A stretch of 36,342 bases of DNA. Origin: Armatimonadota bacterium (GTDB lineage: Bacteria; Armatimonadota; UBA5829; JAUSEB01). Positions 13,934-21,980 of the stretch are shown here, piece by piece. The notes under the pieces were generated by a model. It had not been told where the DNA came from. It saw only the letters and a program-made list of their open reading frames with translations, and ran no database searches. The position numbers were made by a program, and so were the translations under genes. The stretch covers positions 1-36,342 of the forward strand of contig JAUSGG010000250.1 of NCBI GenBank assembly GCA_030649165.1. Reading direction: 5' to 3'. Each line of letters opens with the position of its first letter. Position 1 is the stretch's first letter.

Positions 13934-14748
13934 AGGTATCGGTCATCGTTCCCACTTACAACGAGGAGAACTATATCGGCGAGTGCTTGAAGACGCTGAT
14001 GAGTCAGACGCACCCGGACTACGAGGTGATCGTGGTGGACGACGGGTCAAAAGACAGGACTGTGGACGTTGCGAGCGGCTTCGGTATAAAGGTGATACAC
14101 CAGGACCATAAGGGTCCCGGGCTGGCGCGCAACATGGGCGCGGAGCAGTCGTCGGGCGAAATCCTCTCTTTTCTCGACGCGGACATGAGTTTCGAGCCGG
14201 ATTTTCTGGTTCGGTTGACACTCCCGATAGAGGAGGGGCGAGCGGTTGGGGCTTCGTCCAAAGACGAGCTTGTCGCAAACAACGCCAACGTTTGGGCGCG
14301 GTGTTGGACGATCAACGCGGGGCTGCCGCCGGGCAGACGGCATCCCGACAATCTGCCGCCGGAAGACGACGTATTTCGCGCGATACGACGCTCCGCGTTC
14401 TTCTCAGTCGGCGGATATGACGATATCGGATGTTCGCAGGACCGGACGATCTCTCGGAAACTCGGCAGCAAGGCGTTGTTCGCGGAAGGCGCGATATGCT
14501 ACCACCGCAACCCGGCGAGCCTCGGGGAGGTCTTCCGGGACGCCCGGTGGTACGGCAAGGGAGACCAGGTGACCCGCACGTTCGGGTATATCATCCGCAG
14601 GACCCTGCCTTTTTCCATCAAGAACGGGGTGAAACGAGCGATAAAGCACAGGACGTGGCAGTGCCTGCCGTTTCAACTGGTTTACGACATAGGCATTCTG
14701 TGGGGGATGGCGGCGAGGACGTTGTCGCGGGGGAATCACGTGAAGTAG
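13930..14748 (+). CDS. GT2-family glycosyltransferase
   Basis: A 272-residue inverting glycosyltransferase of the GT-A fold. It starts at a GTG that overlaps the previous stop (GTGA). Motifs in order: VSVIVPTYNEENYI, VDDGSKDRT (nucleotide binding), LDADM (the DxD metal site) and an acceptor segment around YDDIGCSQDRTISRKL. The C-terminal ~80 residues (YHRNPASLGEVFRDARWYGK) are typical of cytoplasmic transferases of polysaccharide loci; no strong transmembrane helix is evident. Downstream a 145-base repeat-rich gap separates it from the next GT gene. Confidence 0.9.
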   Translation: MKVSVIVPTYNEENYIGECLKTLMSQTHPDYEVIVVDDGSKDRTVDVASGFGIKVIHQDHKGPGLARNMGAEQSSGEILSFLDADMSFEPDFLVRLTLPIEEGRAVGASSKDELVANNANVWARCWTINAGLPPGRRHPDNLPPEDDVFRAIRRSAFFSVGGYDDIGCSQDRTISRKLGSKALFAEGAICYHRNPASLGEVFRDARWYGKGDQVTRTFGYIIRRTLPFSIKNGVKRAIKHRTWQCLPFQLVYDIGILWGMAARTLSRGNHVK

Positions 14749-14754
14749 GAATTG

Positions 14755-14822
14755 AGGGAGTTGAGAGAGTCGGAGGAGTCGGACTGATCCGACTGATCGG
14801 ACTGATCCGACCGATCCGACCA
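14755..14822 (+). repeat. Short tandem GACTGATCC-type repeats
   Basis: After GAG-rich sequence, units such as CGGACTGATC, CGACTGATC, GGACTGATCC, GACCGATCC and GACC follow one another, each containing GATC. Array plus adjacent GC-rich palindrome fill the space between two GT genes. Confidence 0.8.
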
Positions 14823-14835
14823 CCGACAACTACTG

Positions 14836-14875
14836 ACCTCCCCCTAACCCCCTCCTAAAAGGAGGGGGGATTTGG
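14836..14875. repeat. GC-rich palindrome before GT2 gene
   Basis: CCCCCTCCT (14848-14856), loop AAA, AGGAGGGGG (14860-14868), preceded by GACCTCCCCCTAAC. It is nearly identical to the copy at 12719-12739 and ends about 18 bases before the start of the next gene. Confidence 0.85.
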
Positions 14876-14893
14876 CGGGATAGGAGTGGGACT

Positions 14894-15787
14894 ATGGAGC
14901 AGCCGAGGATAGCGATTGTTCTGGTCAACTGGAATGGCAAAGAGGACACCCGCGAGTGCCTGGAGTCGCTGCGACGGCTGACGTACCCGGACTACTCTCT
15001 GATAGTGGTCGATAACGGCTCCACGGACGGCTCGGTGGCGGAAATCGGCTCGGTGTTCCCGGAGGTCTGCTTGATCCCGGCCGGTGAAAACCTGGGTTTC
15101 ACGGGTGGGAATAACATTGGCATAAAGCGAGCTTTGGACACCGGCGCCGACGCTGTGCTGTTGCTCAACAACGACACGGTCGTGTCGCCGGACTTCCTGG
15201 AGCCGCTGGCGCTGACGCTGTTCGGCGATCCCAAGATCGGCGCGGTGAACTCGAAGATTTACTACTATGCGCAGCCGGACGTTATCTGGTCGGCCGGCGG
15301 GAATATCAACGGGCGCACGGGAATTGCCAGCCAGAGGCACGTCGACGAAAAGGACGAGGGACAGGCGGACCAGCAGGCGGATGTGGATTATGCGGTCGGG
15401 TGCTCCATAATGGTCAGGCGCGACGCAATAGAGATGGCCGGGCTGCTGGACGACGATTTCTTTGTCTACTACGAAGAGGCGGAATGGTGCCGGCGAATGC
15501 GCGCGCTGGGGTACCGGATCGTCTACGTGCCGGGAAGCAAGGTGTGGCACAAGGTGATGGCGTCGGCCAGTTCGTCGGAGAGAACGCTCTACTACTACTG
15601 CCGCAACCGGCTCCTTTATCTGCGGCGCGACGGGGCGCGGCCCGCCAGGCAGGCCGGTCTGATAGCGCTGGAGTTCGGCCGGATGGCCCTGGCTTTTCTG
15701 GTTAAGGGCAGGGCGTCTGAGAGCAGGGCGGTGGCGCGGGCCGTCACGGACTACTGTTTCGGAAAGTTCGGAAAGGCGCCGATATGA
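14894..15787 (+). CDS. GT2-family glycosyltransferase (rhamnosyltransferase-like)
   Basis: A 297-residue GT-A transferase. Motifs: IAIVLVNWNGKEDTRECL, VVDNGSTDGS, GFTGGNNIGIKRAL, LLNNDTVVSPDF (DxD-like NDT), YAVGCSIMVRRDAI, then FFVYYEEAEWCRRMRALGY (E-E-E-x-W acceptor/catalytic region). This order is that of the WbbL-like rhamnosyltransferase group, though the donor cannot be proven. The start has GGAG 9 bases upstream (GGATAGGAGTGGGACT). The stop overlaps the following GT4 start (ATGA). The C-terminal ~60 residues hold an amphipathic to hydrophobic stretch that may attach it to the membrane. Confidence 0.9.
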   Translation: MEQPRIAIVLVNWNGKEDTRECLESLRRLTYPDYSLIVVDNGSTDGSVAEIGSVFPEVCLIPAGENLGFTGGNNIGIKRALDTGADAVLLLNNDTVVSPDFLEPLALTLFGDPKIGAVNSKIYYYAQPDVIWSAGGNINGRTGIASQRHVDEKDEGQADQQADVDYAVGCSIMVRRDAIEMAGLLDDDFFVYYEEAEWCRRMRALGYRIVYVPGSKVWHKVMASASSSERTLYYYCRNRLLYLRRDGARPARQAGLIALEFGRMALAFLVKGRASESRAVARAVTDYCFGKFGKAPI

Positions 15788-17016
15788 GACTCCTGGTGAT
15801 CTCTCAATTCTTTCCATATCCTCCATATAACGGAGGCAGGATGCGCGCTTATCAGCTCATCCGGGGGCTGTCCAAGCGGCATACGGTTCACTTGGTCGCC
15901 TTTTCCGCGTCTGACGACGACCTGCGCTATGTTGACGTTTTGCAGAGCTTCTGCGAACAAGCGCACGTCGCGCATGACAGGCGTACCGCCATTCGTTCTC
16001 TGAAAGGCGCCGTGGGCCTGCTGTCACCCGCGCCAAGATCATACGTCGCGGCTTGGAACCCGGAGGTGAAGGTGCTGGTGGACCGTCTGGTAGACGGCGG
16101 GGGATATGACGCAGCGATAGCGTTCGGACTGCGAAACGGTCCATATCTGCGGTCGTGCCGCGGAATCGCGCGGATCATCGACAACGACAACTGCGATACG
16201 GAGTACATCGCGCGGTCGGCGGCGCAGTTGACATCACGTCTGTTGAGGTTCCGGCGGAAACTGACCTGGGCAAAATCGAGGCGGTATGAGGCGCGGCTGG
16301 CCCCGCGGTTCGACGCGGCGCTCGTCGTTTCGCAAGAAGACGCGAGCGCGCTCGGCGGCATCGCGCCGGCGCTCGCGGCGCGAGGAGCGATACACGTCAT
16401 CCCGAACGGGGCCGATCTGGTCCTGCTCGATTATCGGGGGCCGGAAGTCGATTGCAGGCAGATCATCTTCACGGGGGCGCTTACTTATTCGGCGAACCTC
16501 GACGCGGCTGTATACTTCGTGCGGGAGGTGTTTCCGGCGATCAAGTCGCGGATTGCAGACGCGCATTTGGTCATAACCGGCTCGGTGGAAGGAGTGGACG
16601 TATCGCTTTTCCGTAACCGGCCGGACGTAAGACTGACCGGGCGACTGGAGGACGTGCGTCCGGAGATCGCCCGCAGCGGGGTGGTCGTGGTTCCCACGCG
16701 AGTAGGCGGGGGAACGCGTTTGAAGGTATTGGAGGCAATGGCTCTTGGAACTCCCGTGGTCGCAACTTCGTTCGGAGCGATGGGGTTAGGCGTCGAACAC
16801 GGGCATAACATACTGATCGGGGACACCCCGGGAGAGTTCGCGGAACAAGTGTGCCGCCTGATCGAGAGTTCCGAATTGAGAGCCGTGATGGCGGCGAACG
16901 GTCGGGAGTTCGTAAGGGAACGCTACGGGTGGGACGGGATAGTTGACAGGCTCGACCGGGTTATCGAGACTACGGTAGAGTCGGTGAGAGGTGGGGAAGA
17001 ATGCAGGATCGCTTGA
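15784..17016 (+). CDS. GT4-family glycosyltransferase
   Basis: A 410-residue GT-B protein starting MRLLVISQFFPYPPYNGGRMRAYQ, where YPP-x-x-GG-x-x-R is shared with the GT4 genes at 20738 and, more loosely, 21981. Further motifs: FDAALVVSQEDASAL, VIPNGADLVLLDY, FTGALTYSANLDAAVYFV and VVPTRVGGGTRLKVLEAMALG (donor-binding E-x7-E region, here VGGGTR...EAM). This resembles the subgroup annotated as PEP-CTERM/exosortase-associated glycosyltransferases, but no exosortase is present here, so that link is open. The start overlaps the previous stop by 4 bases and its end overlaps the polymerase gene by 16. Confidence 0.88.
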   Translation: MRLLVISQFFPYPPYNGGRMRAYQLIRGLSKRHTVHLVAFSASDDDLRYVDVLQSFCEQAHVAHDRRTAIRSLKGAVGLLSPAPRSYVAAWNPEVKVLVDRLVDGGGYDAAIAFGLRNGPYLRSCRGIARIIDNDNCDTEYIARSAAQLTSRLLRFRRKLTWAKSRRYEARLAPRFDAALVVSQEDASALGGIAPALAARGAIHVIPNGADLVLLDYRGPEVDCRQIIFTGALTYSANLDAAVYFVREVFPAIKSRIADAHLVITGSVEGVDVSLFRNRPDVRLTGRLEDVRPEIARSGVVVVPTRVGGGTRLKVLEAMALGTPVVATSFGAMGLGVEHGHNILIGDTPGEFAEQVCRLIESSELRAVMAANGREFVRERYGWDGIVDRLDRVIETTVESVRGGEECRIA

Positions 17017-18404
17017 CCGCCTTGGGACGTACGGCGGACTGGTCCCGGTTAAGTGGGAGTCTGGCGCTGGTGGGTGGGCTGGTTGTCGCCGGATACGCCA
17101 TTGCCACGCTGGTGATGAGGTTTGATCCGTACTACGCGATAGCGGCCATGCTCTGTGTCGTGTTGGGAGTGGTCATCGCCTACAAGCCTGAGTTGGGCGT
17201 TTTCTGCTACTTCGCTATTGCGCCGTATGCGTTGGGCAAATCGCCCGAGATCGAGAGCCGCAACAGCGACTACAGCGCGGGGCTGCTTCCGAGCGAGCTG
17301 CTCTTGGGGTTTCTGCTGGCGATGTGGCTGGGGCGGAGACTGCTTACCGGCAACTGGAAACTGGCGCCGAGCGGCCTGAACAAGCCGATGGTCGCACTGG
17401 GCGCGGTCGTGATAGCCTCTTTTGCGTGCAGCCAACTCATATACGATCCTACCATACCTGAAGCGCATCATCTGCTGATCACGCAGTTGGCGGAAACGGG
17501 GCTTTTCCTCCTTGCCATCGGGGCGTTCTTCCTTGCCGCGAACTCGCTTGTGACACCGAAGTGGATTAACGCGCTGTTCTACCCGATGGTGTTCGTCGGG
17601 CTGTACGCCGCGGCGTTCAAGCTGACGGGCACGCCGATGATCGTCCCTACGCCGAAGGCAACCCTTGTCGCTACCGTCGCCGCGGGTTACATATTCGCAA
17701 GACTACTTTTCAGGCCGCCAGGGCGGTTAGCTTCGGTCATCTTATGGGCGATCCTGATATTGTGCGCCGCGGTGCCGGTGCAGTCTCACTCGTGGATATC
17801 CGGACTGATTGCGATGGGCGTTGTGATGCTGACACTGCTTTTCCTGAAGTCCCGAAAGGCTTTCGCGTACATTCTGGTCGTTCTGGCGGTTCTGGCGATC
17901 GCGGCGCGGCCCGTGTTCGTGGATATGTACAAGTTTTCGGAAGAGACCGGCGACTTCGACCGGTTCGGGATATGGGGCGACGCGGCGAGAATGGCCTGGG
18001 ATACGAACCCGGTCCTGGGAGTCGGGCCGGGGAACTTCTACCCGTATTCTTTCAGGTTCGGGACGATCTGGTATGGGCGGTATACGTATACGACCGCTCA
18101 CAACAATTACGCGCAAGCCGCGGCGGAAATGGGGCTGCTCGGGCTGGCCGCGTTCGTCTGGCTGATAGTGGCCGGGCTGAAGACCGGGCTGGGTCTGTTC
18201 AGGAAAGCGCGAGCGGACCTCAAGTGGCTGCCTGCCGCGGCGACGGCCATTCTGGCGGGGTTTGCGGCTTCGAGTCTTCTTGGCGATTATATGTTTCCAA
18301 ATCGCGCGAACGGCGGATTGCTGACGTTCGGCATCAGCGTATATGTGTGGCTGACGATGGGCGCAGCGGTCTCGGCGGGAAGGGTTTCGGAGGTTGAGAG
18401 TTGA
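17001..18404 (+). CDS. O-antigen ligase/polymerase (Wzy/WaaL-type) membrane protein
   Basis: A 467-residue integral membrane protein with about 11 or 12 hydrophobic segments. The Wzy_C/O-antigen ligase signature is clear in the second half: FDRFGIWGDAARMAWDTNP, LGVGPGNFYPYSF, then TAHNNYAQAAAEMGLLGL (the periplasmic loop with the catalytic Arg/His of the family). It polymerises lipid-linked repeat units or ligates glycans on the periplasmic face. The start overlaps the GT4 gene by 16 bases. With the Wzx-like protein it makes a Wzx/Wzy-type system likely. Ligase and polymerase cannot be separated by sequence alone, but location within a GT cluster favours polymerase. Confidence 0.87.
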   Translation: MQDRLTALGRTADWSRLSGSLALVGGLVVAGYAIATLVMRFDPYYAIAAMLCVVLGVVIAYKPELGVFCYFAIAPYALGKSPEIESRNSDYSAGLLPSELLLGFLLAMWLGRRLLTGNWKLAPSGLNKPMVALGAVVIASFACSQLIYDPTIPEAHHLLITQLAETGLFLLAIGAFFLAANSLVTPKWINALFYPMVFVGLYAAAFKLTGTPMIVPTPKATLVATVAAGYIFARLLFRPPGRLASVILWAILILCAAVPVQSHSWISGLIAMGVVMLTLLFLKSRKAFAYILVVLAVLAIAARPVFVDMYKFSEETGDFDRFGIWGDAARMAWDTNPVLGVGPGNFYPYSFRFGTIWYGRYTYTTAHNNYAQAAAEMGLLGLAAFVWLIVAGLKTGLGLFRKARADLKWLPAAATAILAGFAASSLLGDYMFPNRANGGLLTFGISVYVWLTMGAAVSAGRVSEVES

Positions 18405-18450
18405 GCGTTGAGTTGGAACAGTCCGAGAACCAACAACCAACAACTACACT
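18390..18450 (+). repeat. GTTGAG / CAACAACCAACAAC low-complexity repeat
   Basis: GGTTGAGAGTTGAGCGTTGAG overlaps the last codons of the polymerase gene, then GTTGGAACAGTCCGAGAACC leads into AACAACCAACAACTACAC. Similar strings appear at 24790-24828 and 31862-31882, so they are a dispersed repeat type. The first half encodes the C-terminal Glu-Val-Glu-Ser tail of the polymerase. Confidence 0.6.
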
Positions 18451-18451
18451 C

Positions 18452-18551
18452 AGCGTCATAAGTCATATCCGTCCAGGTACATTACCTGGACGGCGGTCAT
18501 CCTCCAGGTAGGGTACCTGGAGGGATAAGATGCGCAATCATTTATGACGCT
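18452..18551. other. Palindromic element that can fold as a three-way junction
   Basis: The outer stem is AGCGTCATAA (18452-18461) with TTATGACGCT (18542-18551), 10 perfect pairs. Inside are two perfect 10-base hairpins: CCGTCCAGGT (18469-18478) with ACCTGGACGG (18484-18493), and CCTCCAGGTA (18501-18510) with TACCTGGAGG (18514-18523). Both inner stems share CCAGGTA/TACCTGG. The element occupies most of the gap between the polymerase gene and the next GT2 gene. It has no open frame. It could be a structured RNA, a miniature mobile element or a recombination site. No T-run follows, so a simple terminator is unlikely. Confidence 0.8.
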
Positions 18552-18579
18552 ATGTATAACAACGTTGAGAGTGGGCTAG

Positions 18580-19521
18580 ATGGAAAGACATCTCGCAATA
18601 TGCATAGTAAGCTGGAATACAAGGAAGCTGCTGAGGCAGTGCCTGGAATCGGTGTTCGCCAATCTGGACGGCCTGGATGCGGAAGTGATTGTAGTTGACA
18701 ACGCGTCTGAAGACTCGAGCGCGGAAATGGTGGAGAGGGAGTTTCCCGACGTGACGCTGATCCGCAGTGAGTCCAACAGAGGATTCGCATCCGCCAACAA
18801 TCTGGGACTGTCGAGAAGCTCCAGCAAGTATTTCCTGCTGCTGAACAGCGACACGATAGTCCTGCCGGGGGCTTTGAGGTCTCTGGTGGAGTTCATGGAC
18901 GCGGCCCCCGAGGCCGGCGCGGTCGCCCCAAAACTGCTGAACCTCGACGGCAGTCTGCAGCGGTCCTGCAGCTCCTTTCCGTCTCCGCTGACGGAACTGC
19001 TCGACGCTGTTTATCTGAGTAAGGTTTTCCCGAGGAGCAGACTTTTCGGCAGATTCGCAATGAGCTACTGGGATTTCGACGCAGCGCGTGAAGTGGATTT
19101 CGCGGGAGGAAGCTGCCTGCTGCTTAGACGCTTCGCGCTGGAGCAGGTCGGTCCGCTCGACGAGAGCTACTTCATGTACACCGAGGAAGCGGATTTATGC
19201 TTTCGGCTGAAGCGCGCGGGTTGGAAGGTCGTCTTTGTGCCTCACGCCCGCATAATCCATATCGGCGGCCAGAGCTCGAAACGCCGGCCGGTGGAGATGG
19301 CGGTCGAGCTTCCCGTCAGCAGGCATCGGTTCATAGCCAAATTCGAGGGGCCTGTCCGGGCCGCGCTGTTCAAGGGAGCGGTCGCGCTGGGAGGCGTCTG
19401 CCGGCTCGCGGTCTGGGGGCCGTGGTGGCTGGCGGCAAACGGCAGAAGGTCGGATGTGGAGCAGCGGTTGAGGACTCAGAGCGCCCTGCTGAAATGGGCG
19501 TTGGGTGGAGGTCGAAGGTGA
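18580..19521 (+). CDS. GT2-family glycosyltransferase
   Basis: A 313-residue GT-A transferase with motifs AICIVSWNTRKLLRQCL, VVDNASEDSS, GFASANNLGLSRS, LLLNSDTIVLPGAL (the NSDT variant of DxD), FAGGSCLLLRRFAL and YFMYTEEADLCFRLKRAG (catalytic E-E-x-D region). It belongs to the same large group as the gene at 14894-15787. The C-terminus carries a hydrophobic patch (ALFKGAVALGGVCRLAVWG) that may associate with the membrane. The ATG at 18580 has a weak ribosome binding site (GAGAGTGGG). Its stop overlaps the following GT4 start (GTGA). Confidence 0.9.
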   Translation: MERHLAICIVSWNTRKLLRQCLESVFANLDGLDAEVIVVDNASEDSSAEMVEREFPDVTLIRSESNRGFASANNLGLSRSSSKYFLLLNSDTIVLPGALRSLVEFMDAAPEAGAVAPKLLNLDGSLQRSCSSFPSPLTELLDAVYLSKVFPRSRLFGRFAMSYWDFDAAREVDFAGGSCLLLRRFALEQVGPLDESYFMYTEEADLCFRLKRAGWKVVFVPHARIIHIGGQSSKRRPVEMAVELPVSRHRFIAKFEGPVRAALFKGAVALGGVCRLAVWGPWWLAANGRRSDVEQRLRTQSALLKWALGGGRR

Positions 19522-20741
19522 AGATAGGATTGGACGCCAGATACTTGACCCATCCGCAAGAAGGTGGTTTCAGGACATATACGCAGAGTCTGATCGCGGC
19601 GATTGCGCGCATCGACCAGAGGAACGAGTATGTGCTGTATACGGACAGGCCGGCAGACCTCACCCCAACCCTCTCCTTTGAGGAGAGGGGGCTGGCGTCG
19701 AATTTCCGAACCAGGGTTGTGTCAGGCAGTCTGCCTGTCAGAGAACAGGTGGCGCTGCCGATAGCTCTGGCGCGCGACCGGGTGGACGTTGCCCATTTCC
19801 TCTGCAATACGGCGCCGCTGCTGATAACGTGCCCGTTCGTGCTGACGATCCACGACGTGATCCCCTGCCTTCCGGAAGCCTTTCCGAGGCCGTTCGGCAG
19901 TCGGAAAACCCGTCTGCTCGACAGGTACTGGCGCGAGGTTATACCGCTGGCGGCGTCGCGCGCGGCCAGAATAGTCACTGTGTCTGAATCGTCCTCTCTC
20001 GACATTCAGCGCGTGCTCGGAATGCCCGCGGAACGGATAGACGTGATGCACAATGGCATAGATCCGTCGTTCAGGACGCTCGATCCCGACGCGCTGCGGA
20101 CGGTTCTGCAGACGACCGATCTTCCCTCCGACCGCTTCTTCCTCGGGTTCCTGTCGAAAGAGCCGCGGAAGAACTCGGTTGGAATTCTCCGGGCGTTCAA
20201 GATTCTCTCCGAAAGGGTTTCCGACTGCGGACTCGTGTTGGTGAGCAGCTCACGCGACGACGTTGCGATAGTCTCCGAGTCGTCGCTTAGGGACCCGCGA
20301 ATCATCGCGCTGCGGGGGGTCTCACGGGACCGTCTCGTCGCCTTGTACAACGCCGCCGTCGCCTTGGTCTTTCCATCCTATGCGGAGGGGTTCGGGCTGC
20401 CGATTGTTGAGGCGATGGCCTGTGGCGCTCCGGTGATAACGTCAACGGCCGGCTCGCTCCCTGAGGTTGCGGGTGATGCGGCCCTTCTGGTCGATCCCGG
20501 CAATACGAACGGCATCGCGCAGGCTATGCTGGCGGTCCTTACCGACGAGCGCTTGAGCCGGTCGCTGCGAACCAGGGGACTGGAGCGGGCGCGGCGCTTC
20601 AGTTGGGAAGAGACGGCTCGCCGGATGGTTGCCACATACATGGCTGTGGGCGCGACGTGGCGCAGGGAAGCTTCGAGGCCACCGGCCGAATCCGAGGCCG
20701 CGGGCGGGGCGGTGGGTGATTCAGAGGAGGCGGCCAGGTGA
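19518..20741 (+). CDS. GT4-family glycosyltransferase with in-frame repeat insert
   Basis: A 407-residue GT-B transferase of the WbaZ/mannosyltransferase-like group. Motifs: KIGLDARYLTHPQEGGFRTY (acceptor Gly loop), LTIHDVIPCLPEAF, IVTVSESSSLDIQRVLG, VMHNGIDPSF, then VFPSYAEGFGLPIVEAMACG (the E-x7-E donor site) and PEVAGDAALLVDP. The GTG at 19518 overlaps the previous stop (GTGA) and starts right at the first strand; an earlier upstream open frame is only an artefact. Oddity: residues about 46-58 read DLTPTLSFEERGLAS, encoded by a GC-rich palindrome. It sits in the N-domain loop after YTDRPA, a surface loop in related proteins, so the enzyme may tolerate it. The stop overlaps the next start (GTGA). 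Confidence 0.88.
   Translation: MKIGLDARYLTHPQEGGFRTYTQSLIAAIARIDQRNEYVLYTDRPADLTPTLSFEERGLASNFRTRVVSGSLPVREQVALPIALARDRVDVAHFLCNTAPLLITCPFVLTIHDVIPCLPEAFPRPFGSRKTRLLDRYWREVIPLAASRAARIVTVSESSSLDIQRVLGMPAERIDVMHNGIDPSFRTLDPDALRTVLQTTDLPSDRFFLGFLSKEPRKNSVGILRAFKILSERVSDCGLVLVSSSRDDVAIVSESSLRDPRIIALRGVSRDRLVALYNAAVALVFPSYAEGFGLPIVEAMACGAPVITSTAGSLPEVAGDAALLVDPGNTNGIAQAMLAVLTDERLSRSLRTRGLERARRFSWEETARRMVATYMAVGATWRREASRPPAESEAAGGAVGDSEEAAR
19658..19694 (+). repeat. GC-rich palindrome inside GT4 gene
   Basis: CCCTCTCCT (19669-19677), loop TTG, AGGAGAGGG (19681-19689), preceded by ACCTCACCCCAA. It is read in frame as LTPTLSFEERG. The same core at 9421-9443 is read in another frame ([11 protein letters not shown]). 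Confidence 0.88.
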
Positions 20742-21961
20742 GGGCTAAAATCCTGTTTCTGGCGCAACTCCTTCCGTATCCGCCTATCTGCGGCGGGACA
20801 ATACGCAGCTTCAACATACTCAAACGTCTATGCGCCAATCACGATGTCACGCTCCTCGCCTTTTCGCGCTGTCCCGAGGACGTTGAAAACGCCCGGTATC
20901 TCAGGAGATACTGCGTGGATGCCAAGACCGTGCCGATGGCGCGGTCCGGTCTGCTAAACGCTCGCTGGGCTGCGCAGAGCCTGCTGGGTCGCTCATCGTT
21001 CATCATCGGCAGGGATCACGTGAGCGAGATGCGTGAGGAGGTCAATCGGACCCTGGCCGCGGAAGCATTCGACCTCATATACGTCGACCACTTGCAGATG
21101 TTCCAGTATGTCAAAGGACTGGAGGGGCAGCCCAGGCTTCTCGATGAGCACAACCTCGAATGGCGTATAATACAGCGAATCGCTACGGTCAAGCCGCACG
21201 GCCCGCACAAGTGGTTCGCCGCGCTGGAATGGCGGAAACTGCGAAAGTACGAGTTGGCCGCCTGCGCCGAGTGCGACGCCGTCGCTACCGTTACCGAGCA
21301 CGATAAGTCATCTCTGGAGGCTGAGAATCCGCGACTGAGGAACGTTGCCTGTGTTCCCATCGGGGTCGATCCGGCGGAGTTCCGGGCCGTCGATCCGGAG
21401 CCCGAGTCTACTACGATACTCAGTGTCGCAACAATGTCGTGGCCGCCGAACGTGGACTCGATACAGCATTTCTGCTCAGACATATATCCTCTGGTAAAAG
21501 AGCGCGTTCCGGAGGCCCGGCTGGTCATTGCAGGAAAACGACCTCCGGCTTCCATACAACGGTTGGAGGCCGATCCTTCCATCTCGGTTCCGGGATTTGT
21601 TAATGATATCCACGAGGTTGCGCGCAACTCGGCGGTGTTTATCGTGCCGCTGCGGTCCGGGAGCGGGATGAGAGTGAAAATCCTCAACGCTATGGCTATG
21701 GGCCTGCCGGTGGTGTCCACCAGCGTTGGCTGCGAAGGCATCGAGGTAACGCACGGCAAGAACGCTCTGCTCGCCGATACTGCTGAGGAATTCGCCCGTT
21801 CCGTGGCCCAGTTGCTCGAAGACCGCGAGAAAAGATTCGAAATAGGGGCCGCGGGCCGAAAGTTTGTGGTTGAAAACTACTCGTGGGAGGTAATCTATCC
21901 AAGATTAGACTGGTTAGTGGACAGCCTCATAGATCGATCCAGATCACAGGCGGCTGTCTAA
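20738..21961 (+). CDS. GT4-family glycosyltransferase
   Basis: A 407-residue GT-B protein beginning (GTG) KILFLAQLLPYPPICGGTIRSF, again with the YPP-x-x-GG-x-x-R start seen at 15784. C-terminal motifs: VPIGVDPAEF, SVATMSWPPNVDSIQHF, ARLVIAGKRPP, IVPLRSGSGMRVKILNAMAMG (donor site) and VSTSVGCEGIEVTHGKNALLAD. It is of the GT4 subgroup with a short N-domain, similar to families annotated in PEP-CTERM/exosortase gene sets. It overlaps the previous gene by 4 bases and ends 19 bases before the next. With the genes at 15784 and 21981 it looks like a set of related copies produced by duplication. Confidence 0.88.
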   Translation: MRAKILFLAQLLPYPPICGGTIRSFNILKRLCANHDVTLLAFSRCPEDVENARYLRRYCVDAKTVPMARSGLLNARWAAQSLLGRSSFIIGRDHVSEMREEVNRTLAAEAFDLIYVDHLQMFQYVKGLEGQPRLLDEHNLEWRIIQRIATVKPHGPHKWFAALEWRKLRKYELAACAECDAVATVTEHDKSSLEAENPRLRNVACVPIGVDPAEFRAVDPEPESTTILSVATMSWPPNVDSIQHFCSDIYPLVKERVPEARLVIAGKRPPASIQRLEADPSISVPGFVNDIHEVARNSAVFIVPLRSGSGMRVKILNAMAMGLPVVSTSVGCEGIEVTHGKNALLADTAEEFARSVAQLLEDREKRFEIGAAGRKFVVENYSWEVIYPRLDWLVDSLIDRSRSQAAV

Positions 21962-21980
21962 GAGAGGATATTGGATCAGC

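Noticed and set aside
14855-15826. Open frame of 323 residues on the minus strand
   Set aside because: Opposite to a clear GT2 gene and lacking a ribosome binding site.
19197-19517. Longer N-terminus for the GT4 protein encoded at 19518-20741
   Set aside because: This part overlaps the GT2 gene entirely and encodes Arg/Gly-rich sequence; the GTGA overlap at 19518 gives the normal GT4 start.
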